Made by a program: the position numbers and the translations under genes. This document shows positions 42,497 to 50,291 of a DNA stretch of 64,000 bases, in pieces. The stretch comes from Streptomyces viridochromogenes DSM 40736. Its GTDB lineage: Bacteria; Actinomycetota; Actinomycetes; Streptomycetales; Streptomycetaceae. Within the stretch, counting starts at the first letter, position 1. Each line of letters opens with the position of its first letter. The stretch is taken from contig NZ_GG657757.1 in assembly GCF_000158955.1 (NCBI RefSeq), forward strand, positions 7,403,447-7,467,446, given 5' to 3'. The notes under the pieces were generated by a model. It was given only the letters and a program-made list of their open reading frames with translations, did not search any database and was not told the origin of the DNA.

Positions 42497-42604
42497 CGAA
42501 CACCCTCCGGCCGTGTGACAGAGTCGATCAACGCCGCTACTTTGTGCGCGGCCTGTGCACCCCTCGGTACGCAAGCCGCTTCCCGATCGTTCAGGAGGAC
42601 TTCG

Positions 42605-43585
42605 ATGAAGCAGACGGCACGGTCGTTCTGGGTCGACTCGCCCGGTCGAGGCGGGATCCGGGACGTCGTCCTGCCGGAACCCGGCGAGGACGAGGTGCTG
42701 GTCCGGTCGCTCTACTCCGGAGTGAGCCGCGGCACGGAGACGCTCGTCTTCCGCGGGGGCGTACCCGTCAGTCAGCACACGGCCATGCGGGCACCGTTCC
42801 AGGAGGGCGACTTCCCGGGCCCGGTGAAGTACGGCTACCTCAACGTCGGTGTGGTGGAGGAGGGACCCGAAGCGCTGGCCGGCCGTACCGTCTTCTGCCT
42901 CTACCCGCACCAGACCCGCTACGTCGTCCCGGCGAGCGCCGTCACGCCCGTCCCCGACACCGTGCCCGCCGAACGGGCCGTGCTCGCCGGGACCGTGGAG
43001 ACCGCCGTCAACGCCCTGTGGGACGCCGCGCCCCTGGTCGGCGACCGGATCGCCGTGGTCGGCGGCGGCATGGTCGGCTGCTCGGTGGCCGCGCTGCTCG
43101 CCCGGTTCCCCGGTGTCCGCGTCCAGCTGGTCGATGCCGACCCCTCCCGTGCCTCGGTCGCCAAGGCCCTGGGCGTCGACTTCGCGACCCCCGGCGACGC
43201 CCGGGGCGACTGCGATCTGGTCGTCCACGCCAGCGCCACCGAACAGGGCCTCGCCAGGTCCCTGGAACTGCTCACCTCCGAAGGGACCGTGCTCGAACTG
43301 AGCTGGTACGGCGACCGGCAGGTCAGTGTGCCCCTCGGCGAGGCCTTCCATTCACGGCGGCTCGTCATCCGCTCCAGCCAGGTCGGCACCGTCTCCCCGG
43401 CCCGACCGCACCGCACCTACGCCGACCGGCTCGCCGTCGCTCTCGACCTGCTCGCCGACCCGGCGCTCGACGCCCTCGTCACCGGTGAGTCCGCCTTCGA
43501 GGACCTGCCCGACGTGCTGCCGAAGCTGGCCTCCGGCGAGATCCCCGCACTGTGCCACCGCGTCCGCTACGACGAGAACGCCTGA
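42605..43585 (+). CDS. Zn-type medium-chain dehydrogenase/reductase
   Basis: A 326-residue protein of the threonine dehydrogenase/alcohol dehydrogenase superfamily. DEVLVRSLYSGVSRGTETLV is the N-terminal domain, IAVVGGGMVGCSVAALLARF is the NAD-binding motif, and LVVHASATEQGLARSLELL and RLVIRSSQVGTVSP follow. The canonical catalytic-Zn CxxH-type residues are not evident; SGVSRGTE replaces the usual Cys segment. It has a good ribosome site (AGGAGG) and stands first in the plus-strand unit that continues with the PTPS homolog after 217 bp, so it probably acts on that pathway's intermediate (inference). Confidence 0.8.
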   Translation: MKQTARSFWVDSPGRGGIRDVVLPEPGEDEVLVRSLYSGVSRGTETLVFRGGVPVSQHTAMRAPFQEGDFPGPVKYGYLNVGVVEEGPEALAGRTVFCLYPHQTRYVVPASAVTPVPDTVPAERAVLAGTVETAVNALWDAAPLVGDRIAVVGGGMVGCSVAALLARFPGVRVQLVDADPSRASVAKALGVDFATPGDARGDCDLVVHASATEQGLARSLELLTSEGTVLELSWYGDRQVSVPLGEAFHSRRLVIRSSQVGTVSPARPHRTYADRLAVALDLLADPALDALVTGESAFEDLPDVLPKLASGEIPALCHRVRYDENA

Positions 43586-43618
43586 CGCGCACGACGCGAA
43601 CGACTGACGCGCACGACG
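43582..43618 (+). repeat. Direct repeat of 15 bp at the end of the dehydrogenase gene
   Basis: CTGACGCGCACGACG occurs at 43582-43596, overlapping the stop codon, and again at 43604-43618. The 217-bp gap to the PTPS homolog (43586-43802) contains nothing else recognisable apart from a purine-rich ribosome region. Confidence 0.6.
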
Positions 43619-43802
43619 GGAGCGATCGGCACATCGGCTGACGATTCGTTCCATCCGGTACGACATCGTCCCCGACAAGAGCGCCTGACCTGAGAAAAGA
43701 CGTACCCGAGGCTGAACAGGGGAAGGAAAGGAGCCGTATTACCCGGCATCCCCGGCAGCAAACGGCGGGGGAGCAGACGCGCCGCACCTGGAGGGTCGTC
43801 CG

Positions 43803-44201
43803 TTGTTCAGCATCACCGTTCGCGATCACATCATGATCGCCCACAGCTTCCGTGGCGAGGTCTTCGGACCGGCGCAGCGCCTGCACGGGGCCACGTTCCT
43901 CGTGGACGCCACGTTCCGGCGCGAGCAGCTGGACGAGGACAACATCGTCGTCGACATCGGGCTGGCCACGCAGGAACTCGGAGCGGTCGTCAGCGAGCTG
44001 AACTACCGCAACCTCGACAACGAGCCCGATTTCGCCGGGGTGAACACCTCCACGGAGTTTCTGGCCAAGGTCATCGCCGACCGGCTCGCCGAGCGGATCC
44101 ACAAGGGTGCGCTGGGCGAGGGCGCCAAGGGACTCGCGGGCCTGACCGTCAGCCTGCACGAGTCGCACATCGCCTGGGCGAGTTACGAGCGTGCGCTGTG
44201 A
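43803..44201 (+). CDS. 6-pyruvoyl/6-carboxytetrahydropterin synthase homolog, divergent active site
   Basis: A 132-residue T-fold protein of the PTPS/QueD family, started at a TTG eight bases after GGAGGG. The N-terminal strand (FSITVRDHIMIAHSFRG) keeps a zinc-type His14 and His28 in RLHGATF, but the second His of the usual HGH motif is Ala30. The usual Cys position just before this reads PAQR. The usual LDHRxLN segment with catalytic Asp and His reads LNYRNLD, i.e. Asn67 and Tyr68. A C-terminal HE pair (119-120) remains. The standard reaction is therefore doubtful. It is cotranscribed with a glycosyltransferase (overlap of four bases). Confidence 0.85.
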   Translation: MFSITVRDHIMIAHSFRGEVFGPAQRLHGATFLVDATFRREQLDEDNIVVDIGLATQELGAVVSELNYRNLDNEPDFAGVNTSTEFLAKVIADRLAERIHKGALGEGAKGLAGLTVSLHESHIAWASYERAL

Positions 44202-45397
44202 CCGACACGACGATCGAGCGGCCCGGGCAGACCGGACCGGCACGCCTGAACTACGTTCCGGTGCAGCACGCCGCCCTGAAGAACGCCGAGATCATCCCCA
44301 TGTCCCTGCGCACCGTGCACTTCGTGCTGCCGGGCGGCGTCGACGACCCGGCGGCACCCAGCGGCGGCAACGCCTACGACCGGCGTGTGTGCCTGGACCT
44401 GCCCGGTTTCGGATGGCAGGTGACCAAGCACGCCGTGGCCGGTGACTGGCCCCGGCCGGGAGCGGCGGCCCGTACGGAACTCGCCCGCGCCCTGAGCGGC
44501 TTGCCCGACGGTGCCGTCGTCCTGCTCGACGGCCTGGTGGCCTGTGCAGTGCCGGAGATCGTCGTGCCCGAGGCGGAACGGTTGCGCATGGCCGTCCTCG
44601 TCCACCTCCCGCTCGGTGACGAGACGGGGCTCGACCCGGTGGTGGCCGCCGAACTTGACGCCAGGGAGCGGGCGGTGCTGCGGGCGGTGCCGGCGGTGAT
44701 CGCCACCAGCGACTGGGCGGTCCGCCGGCTGGTCTCCCACCACGGCCTGCCCCCGGAGCGGGTCCATGTCGCGGCCCCGGGAGCGGACATCGCACCCCTG
44801 GCCCCCGGCACCGACGGCGTCTCGCGGCTGCTGTGCGTGGCCGCGGTGACCCCGCGCAAGGGGCAGCACCGGCTGGTGGAGGCGCTGGCCACGGTGACCG
44901 ACCTGCCCTGGAGCTGCGTGTGCGTCGGCGGCCTCACCCAGGACCCGGAGTACGTCGCCCATCTGCGGTCCCTCATCAGCAAGCACGGACTGGAGGACCG
45001 GCTGGAGCTGGCGGGCCCGCAGTCCGGCGCCGCACTCGACGCCAGTTACGCCAAGGCCGACCTCATGGTCCTCACCTCGTACGCCGAGACGTACGGCATG
45101 GCCGTCACCGAGGCGCTGGCCCGGGGCATCCCGGTCATGGCCACCGACGTCGGCGGACTGCCCGAGGCGGTCGGCCGCGCCCCCGACGGCGGAATGCCCG
45201 GCATCCTCGTCCCGCCGGAGAACTCCGCCGCCATCGCCGCGGAACTGCGCGGCTGGTTCGGTGAGGCGGACGTGCGACGACGCCTCAAGGCCGCCGCCCG
45301 CAGCCGCCGCTCCGCCCTCGACGGCTGGGCGACGACCGCACAGAGCCTGGCGGGCGTACTGCGCCGGCTCCCGACCGACCCCCGGAGGGCCGCATGA
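44198..45397 (+). CDS. Family 4-type glycosyltransferase (GT-B)
   Basis: A 399-residue GT-B glycosyltransferase. The N-terminal domain has RTVHFVLPGGVDDPAAPSGG then NAYDRRVCLDLPGFGW. The nucleotide-sugar side includes LLCVAAVTPRKGQHRLVEAL, RLELAGPQSGAALDASY, ADLMVLTSYAETYGMAVTEA and ARGIPVMATDVGGLPEAVG, with the E-x7-E-like acidic positions of GT4 enzymes. It would attach a sugar to the cluster's product. GTG overlaps the PTPS-homolog stop and its own stop overlaps the next start (ATGA), so it is the middle gene of a coupled run. Confidence 0.87.
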   Translation: MTDTTIERPGQTGPARLNYVPVQHAALKNAEIIPMSLRTVHFVLPGGVDDPAAPSGGNAYDRRVCLDLPGFGWQVTKHAVAGDWPRPGAAARTELARALSGLPDGAVVLLDGLVACAVPEIVVPEAERLRMAVLVHLPLGDETGLDPVVAAELDARERAVLRAVPAVIATSDWAVRRLVSHHGLPPERVHVAAPGADIAPLAPGTDGVSRLLCVAAVTPRKGQHRLVEALATVTDLPWSCVCVGGLTQDPEYVAHLRSLISKHGLEDRLELAGPQSGAALDASYAKADLMVLTSYAETYGMAVTEALARGIPVMATDVGGLPEAVGRAPDGGMPGILVPPENSAAIAAELRGWFGEADVRRRLKAAARSRRSALDGWATTAQSLAGVLRRLPTDPRRAA

Positions 45398-46420
45398 CGA
45401 ATCCGGTGACGACCCAGCAGAACGGGGCGATCCCGGCCCAGCCCGGGCCCCGGGGGGACGCCGTCATACCGGGGGCGGGTGACACCGCCTCGGACCCGGC
45501 CGGCGCCGCCGTCATCCCGGGCGCCGGCCCCAGCGGCAAGCCCGGCTCGCGCCCCACCGTGAAGCTGCGCGAGGCCGGGCCGGACGACCCGCCCCGTTAC
45601 GCCCCGGAGTGGCTGGAGCTGCGGGAGCCCGCCGACGCCGCCGCGCGGGCGCACGACCTGCTCGACCCGCTGCGTATCCGGCTGGCCAACCTGCCGGGGA
45701 AGTCGGGCGGCGTCGTCATCCACGACCTGGGCTGCGGCACCGGCTCGATGGGCCGCTGGCTCGCACCCTGCCTGGACGGTCCCCAGCACTGGATCCTGCA
45801 CGACCGGGACCCCTACCTGCTGCACTTCGCCGCGGTCGCCTCCCCGCGCTCCGCCGCCGACGGCAGCCGGGTCACGGTGGAGACACGGCGCGGCGACATC
45901 GCCCGCCTCACGCCGGACGCCCTGCACGGCGCGTCCCTGGTGACGGCGTCCGCCCTGCTGGACGTCCTCACCCGCGAGGAGATAGGCACCCTCGCCGCCG
46001 CCTGCGCCGGAGCCGGCTGCCCCGCCCTGTTGACGCTGTCCGTCGCCGGGCGCGTGGAGCTGACCCCCTCCCACCCCCTGGACGCGGCGATCGGCCAGGC
46101 GTTCAACGACCACCAGCGCCGCGACGGCCTGCTCGGCCCCGACGCGGTCACGGCGGCGGCCGAGGCGTTCTCCGAGAACGGCGCGACGGTACGGTTTTTA
46201 TCCGAGCCCCTGGCGGCTCGGCCCCGGCCAGGCGGCGCTCACGGAACAGTGGCTGCGCGGCTGGGTCGGCGCCGCCGTCGAACAACGTCCCGATCTGCGC
46301 GCCGCGGCCGACGCCTACCTGGTCGACCGCCTGGCTGCCTGCGCCGCGGGCGAGTTGCGCGTCACCGTCCACCACACGGACCTCCTGGCTCTGGTCCGCC
46401 CGGCGGGCCGAGCGTCATGA
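45394..46420 (+). pseudogene. SAM-dependent methyltransferase, one frameshift
   Basis: A class I methyltransferase with the SAM motif IHDLGCGTGSMGRWLAP and LTRGEI-like later parts (VTASALLDVLTREE). The first ~267 residues run to GATVRF, then the frame is lost. Deleting one T from the T5 run 46195-46199 gives a smooth continuation FYPSPWRLGPGQAALTEQWL to a stop at 46418-46420 (ending LVRPAGRAS). The restored protein would have ~341 residues. The stop then overlaps an ATG for the next gene (ATGA), supporting the repair. A ~50-residue acidic, Pro/Ala-rich N-terminus precedes the fold. Probably a sequencing error, or a recently broken gene. Confidence 0.75.
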
Positions 46421-46585
46421 GCCCCCAGGCGACGGGAACACGTCCACGACCGGCCTCCGCCGAGAGCTTCCTTTCTGCCGGAGACCGGCGGCGACCGGGG
46501 TCCCATCGAGGAGCCCGGTGCCCCGGCAGCGGCAGCCGCCGAGCCGTCGCGCAGAACCGCCGACGTCTGCGAGGCACCGCCGTCC

Positions 46586-47761
46586 GTGGCCGACGCGGAG
46601 GGCCCCGGCCCCCGCGCCGCTTCCCCGTCGCCCGGCCCGGTCCGCGCCGTCCTGGCCCGGATCGGCTCCCGCAAGGTCCGTACGCACCTCGGGACGCTCG
46701 CCGGAGTCGCCATCCTCGGCGTGCTGTTCTGGCGGCTCGGTACCGGAGTCTTCCTGGACGGGCTGCGGCGGATCGACGCGGGGACGCTGCTGCTCGCGCT
46801 CGCGATCGGGCTCGTCACCACCGTGTGCAGCGCCTGGCGGTGGGCGCTCGTGGCCCGGGGACTCCGGATCCGGCTGCCCCTCGGGCCCGCCGTCGCCGAC
46901 TACTACCGCGCGCTGTTCCTCAACGCGGCCCTGCCCGGCGGCATCCTCGGTGACGTGCACCGGGCGGTGCGGCACGGGCAGAGCGAGGGGGACGTGCGGC
47001 GGGGCGTGAAGGCCGTCGTGCTCGAACGGGCCGCCGGGCAGCTCGCGCTGTTCGCCGCCGGGGCCGTGATCCTGCTGACGATGCCGTCCCCGGTGCTCGA
47101 CGAGGCCCGGCACATCGCACCACTCGCGGTCCTGGCCGCCCTCGGCGCACTCGCCGTCGTCCTCGCCCTGCGCATGAACCGGGCAGCGCCCTCCCGACGG
47201 GGCCGGGCCCTGCGCGGCACGCTCGCCGAGGCTCGGGAAGGGCTGGTGTCCCGCCGCAACGGACCCGGGGTCATTGTCAGCTCCGTGGTCGTTCTGGCAG
47301 GTTACGTCGCCATGTTCGTACTCGCCGCCCGCGTGGCCGGAGTCACCGCCTCCATGGCCGTACTGATGCCGCTCGCGGTCCTCGCGCTGCTCGCGATGGG
47401 CCTGCCGCTGAACGTCGGCGGCTGGGGGCCGAGGGAGGGCGTCACCGCCTGGGCGTTCGGCGCCGCCGGCCTCGGCGCGGGCCGGGGACTGGCCGTCGCG
47501 GTCGTCTACGGCGTGCTCAGCCTCGCGGCGAGCCTGCCCGGCCTCGTCGTGCTCGTCGCCCGCTGGTACGCGGGTCTGCGCGCGGAGTCCGGGTCCCTCG
47601 CACCGGACCCGGGACCCGGCCACGCGCCGACGGGTGGCTACGCGTCGGAGGTCAGCAACGAGAAATACGCCCCGAAGGAATCCGCCAGGCTCGCCAGGAG
47701 TTCCTTCCCCTTTTCCGCCGAACCCAGCGAAGGACGGCCGATGACACCGGAATCGGTATAG
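46586..47761 (+). CDS. UPF0104/lysylphosphatidylglycerol synthase-type transmembrane protein
   Basis: A ~391-residue membrane protein with about eight helices, UPF0104/LPG-synthase-TM family: GTLAGVAILGVLFWRLG, AWRWALVARGLRIRLPLG, ALFLNAALPGGILGDVHRAV and LNVGGWGPREGVTAWAFGAA. It resembles flippase-like domains, so moving a lipid- or sugar-linked product is a plausible role. Its true start may be ATG 46417, overlapping the methyltransferase stop: removing one T from 46472-46474 joins MSPQATGTRPRPASAESFL to LPETGGDRGPIEEPG in this frame. The C-terminal 41 codons overlap the convergent creatininase gene by 124 bp. Confidence 0.75.
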   Translation: MADAEGPGPRAASPSPGPVRAVLARIGSRKVRTHLGTLAGVAILGVLFWRLGTGVFLDGLRRIDAGTLLLALAIGLVTTVCSAWRWALVARGLRIRLPLGPAVADYYRALFLNAALPGGILGDVHRAVRHGQSEGDVRRGVKAVVLERAAGQLALFAAGAVILLTMPSPVLDEARHIAPLAVLAALGALAVVLALRMNRAAPSRRGRALRGTLAEAREGLVSRRNGPGVIVSSVVVLAGYVAMFVLAARVAGVTASMAVLMPLAVLALLAMGLPLNVGGWGPREGVTAWAFGAAGLGAGRGLAVAVVYGVLSLAASLPGLVVLVARWYAGLRAESGSLAPDPGPGHAPTGGYASEVSNEKYAPKESARLARSSFPFSAEPSEGRPMTPESV

Positions 47762-48366
47762 CCGGACATGCCGAGGGTGAGCAGATGACGCCGGTCGTCA
47801 GCGACGAAATCGGAGGTCTCATAACCGGGTCGGAGCATTTCGGGATGAGCGTGCAGAAGGATGGAGGTTTCTATTTCCCCCGCGTGCATGTCGGTGAGCA
47901 GCGAGGTGACCACACCCGCCCGCTCACGCGCCGCCTCCCAGTCCTCCGCGGCCGGGAAGAGCGCCATCCGCTCGCCGCGGGCGGAGGACTCCTGAACGAC
48001 GTTGCCCAGAACGTAGTTTCCGCCGTGCCCGTTGACCACCACCAGGGCGTCGACGCCCGACCGGCGGAGCGAAGCCGCTATGTCCCGTACCACCGCATGA
48101 AGGGTCACCGAGGAGATGCTCACGGTCCCCGGCCAGCCCGCGTGCTCGTGCGAGCACGAGATCGTCACCGGAGGAAGGAGGTGCACCGGGTACGCGCCGG
48201 CTATCTCCCGCGCGACGGCACAGGCCACCAGCGTGTCGGTCGCCAGCGGAAGATACGGGCCGTGCTGTTCGAAGCTCCCCACGGGAAGCACCGCGACCTG
48301 CCGTGAGACGCCGGCACTTCGCGTCCGTACGTCTTCCGTGGTGTCCGCCGGCACCAGATCACTCAT
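47638..48366 (-). CDS. Creatininase-family amidohydrolase (candidate formamidopyrimidine deformylase)
   Basis: A 242-residue creatininase-fold metalloenzyme. Metal-binding segments are GSFEQHGPYLPLATDTLVA, HEHAGWPGTVSIS, VVNGHGGNYVLG and DMHAGEIETS. Relatives include creatininase, mycofactocin MftE and the archaeal ArfB, which removes the formyl group from the GTP-derived FAPy intermediate. It diverges from the GTP cyclohydrolase II gene with only 41 bp between start codons. That neighbour has the substitution associated with stopping at FAPy, so deformylation is the natural guess. It is convergent with the UPF0104 gene. The assigned substrate is inference. Confidence 0.8.
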   Translation of the reverse strand: MSDLVPADTTEDVRTRSAGVSRQVAVLPVGSFEQHGPYLPLATDTLVACAVAREIAGAYPVHLLPPVTISCSHEHAGWPGTVSISSVTLHAVVRDIAASLRRSGVDALVVVNGHGGNYVLGNVVQESSARGERMALFPAAEDWEAARERAGVVTSLLTDMHAGEIETSILLHAHPEMLRPGYETSDFVADDRRHLLTLGMSGYTDSGVIGRPSLGSAEKGKELLASLADSFGAYFSLLTSDA

Positions 48367-48407
48367 ATCGTCACGGCCTTTCGTCTCTGCTTAGGAACTC
48401 GAGAATC

Positions 48408-49067
48408 ATGACAGACAACATTGGCGTACTCGGCAAGAAGGCACCGCAGCGGACCGGCGTGGAACGCGTCGTGAATGCCCCCTTGCCCACCGTCTACGGG
48501 AAATTCCAGGCGATCGGCTACATGGACCACGACCGCGGTGACGAACAGGTCGCGCTGGTCTACGGCGAGATCGGCACGGACGACGTCCTCATCCGGCTGC
48601 ACTCGGAGTGCCTGACCGGCGACGCCTTCGGCTCCCAGCACTGCGAGTGCGGTGACCAGTTGGACGCGGCCCTGCGCGCGGTCGTCTCCGAGGGAGCCGG
48701 CGTCGTCGTCTACCTCAGAGGGCATGAGGGCCGCGGCATCGGCCTGCTCGCCAAGCTGCGCGCGATGGCCCTGCAGGCGGAGGGCCTGGACACGGTCGAG
48801 GCCAACCTCGCGCTCGGCCTGCCGGTCGACGCCCGCGACTACGGGGTGGCCGCCCGGATCCTGGACGACCTGGGCGTGAAGTCCGTCCGCCTGATGTCCA
48901 ACAACCCGCGCAAGCGCGAGGCACTGGTGAGCCACGGCATCAGCGTCGCCGAGCAGGTGCCGCTGCTGATCCCGCCGTGCGAGAACAACATCACGTATCT
49001 GCGGACCAAGCGGGAGCGCCTCGACCACCACCTGCCCCACCTGGACGCGGTGGTCAGCTCCTCCTGA
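48408..49067 (+). CDS. GTP cyclohydrolase II paralog with Met at the catalytic Tyr position
   Basis: A 219-residue GTP cyclohydrolase II-type enzyme (RibA fold, no DHBP synthase domain). Zn ligands are Cys68, Cys79 and Cys81 in HSECLTGDAFGSQHCECG; GHEGRGIGLLAKL is the GTP loop; MSNNPRKREAL and CENNITYLRTKR complete it. Counting from the ATG, residue 120 is Met in KLRAMALQ, where E. coli RibA has Tyr105 (KIRAYALQ). From memory, this Tyr-to-Met change in S. coelicolor SCO6655 makes the enzyme release FAPy instead of the deformylated product. It is therefore probably a specialised pathway enzyme and not riboflavin RibA. Confidence 0.88.
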   Translation: MTDNIGVLGKKAPQRTGVERVVNAPLPTVYGKFQAIGYMDHDRGDEQVALVYGEIGTDDVLIRLHSECLTGDAFGSQHCECGDQLDAALRAVVSEGAGVVVYLRGHEGRGIGLLAKLRAMALQAEGLDTVEANLALGLPVDARDYGVAARILDDLGVKSVRLMSNNPRKREALVSHGISVAEQVPLLIPPCENNITYLRTKRERLDHHLPHLDAVVSSS

Positions 49068-49229
49068 GACGCTCTCCTGAAACCCCGGGGCCGATTCCGG
49101 TTTCCCGCGACGTGACCTGGGCGAATTCGTACGCGACCCGTGGGTGGGCCGCGTACGCTTCGTGGACGTCCGCCCCTTGAGCGCCGGCCCGCCAGCGGCC
49201 GGCGCCTCACGTCCGGAGGCCCACCCGGG

Positions 49230-50291
49230 ATGACCGAGCTCCATCTGTGGCTGCGCCACGAGGCCCGAACGACCGAGCGACGCACACCGATCGTGCCCGA
49301 CGACGCCCGGCGACTCGTCGAGAGCGGCGTGACACTGACCGTCGAGGAGTCGCCGCAGCGCGTGTTCCCGAATCAGGAGTACGAGGCGGCCGGCTGCCGT
49401 GTCGCCCCCGCGGGCTCCTGGGTGTCGGCGCCGCGGGACGCCGTGGTGCTCGGCCTGAAGGAACTGCCGGCGGAGCCGGCCGAACTGACCCACCGGCACA
49501 TCTTCTTCGGCCACGCCTACAAGGGCCAGCCCGGGGCGGGCGACCTGCTGCGCCGGTTCGCCGCCGGGGGCGGGACGCTGTTCGACCTCGAATACCTGGT
49601 GGACGACACCGGGCGGCGCCTCGCCGCCTTCGGGTTCTGGGCCGGCTATCTGGGCGCGGCCCTGGCGGTGCTCCAGCACCGGGGCCAGCTGCGGGCACCG
49701 CTCGTGCCCACGACGAAGGAGGACCTGGACGAGACGCTGCGGCCGGCCCCCGGCGACGCCGCGTTCACCGGCCTCGTCATCGGCGCCCTGGGCCGCAGCG
49801 GCCGCGGCGCCCGCACGGCCTTCGCCGCCGCCGGTGTGGACCCCACCTGCTGGGACCTCGACGAGACCCGCGACCTGGACCGCGCCGCCCTGCTGCGGCA
49901 CGACGTGATGGTCAACGCGGTGCTCGCCACCAGCCCCGTCCCGCCCTTCCTTCGGGAGCAGGACCTCGACAGCCCGGACCGCCGCCTGCGCACCCTGTGC
50001 GACGTGACGTGCGACGTCGGCTCCCCGCTCAACGTCCTCCCGGTCTACGACGACACCACCGACTGGGACGAGCCCGTACGCCGGCTGCGCAAGGAACCGC
50101 CGCTCGACCTGATCGCCATCGACAACCTGCCCTCCCTGCTGCCGCTGGAGTCCAGCGCCGACTTCTCGGCCGCCCTGCTGCCCCACCTGCTCGACTTCGG
50201 TGTCACCGGTCCCTGGGGTCACTGCCTGGACCGGTTCCGCCAGGCCACCCGTGAACACGGTCTCGACGAGGGGAAGTTCCATGACCAGTGA
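49230..50291 (+). CDS. Saccharopine dehydrogenase (NAD+, L-lysine-forming)-type protein, alanine dehydrogenase/PNT fold
   Basis: A 353-residue protein of the alanine dehydrogenase/PNT superfamily, resembling fungal LYS1. MTELHLWLRHEARTTERRTP is the typical entry, followed by ARRLVESGVTLTVEESPQRV, GLKELPAEPAELTHRHIFFG and HAYKGQPG, and a C-terminal CDVTCDVGSPLNVLP. It would split or form saccharopine (lysine plus 2-oxoglutarate). ATG 49230 follows GGAGG. It overlaps the next gene, a saccharopine reductase-type protein, by 11 bp, so the two work together. Whether they degrade lysine or build an aminoadipate-linked product is unknown. Confidence 0.78.
   Translation: MTELHLWLRHEARTTERRTPIVPDDARRLVESGVTLTVEESPQRVFPNQEYEAAGCRVAPAGSWVSAPRDAVVLGLKELPAEPAELTHRHIFFGHAYKGQPGAGDLLRRFAAGGGTLFDLEYLVDDTGRRLAAFGFWAGYLGAALAVLQHRGQLRAPLVPTTKEDLDETLRPAPGDAAFTGLVIGALGRSGRGARTAFAAAGVDPTCWDLDETRDLDRAALLRHDVMVNAVLATSPVPPFLREQDLDSPDRRLRTLCDVTCDVGSPLNVLPVYDDTTDWDEPVRRLRKEPPLDLIAIDNLPSLLPLESSADFSAALLPHLLDFGVTGPWGHCLDRFRQATREHGLDEGKFHDQ

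Noticed and set aside
43586..43802. preQ1-type riboswitch ahead of the PTPS homolog
   Set aside because: No matching pseudoknot or conserved loop could be read in the 217-bp leader; only a direct repeat was clear.
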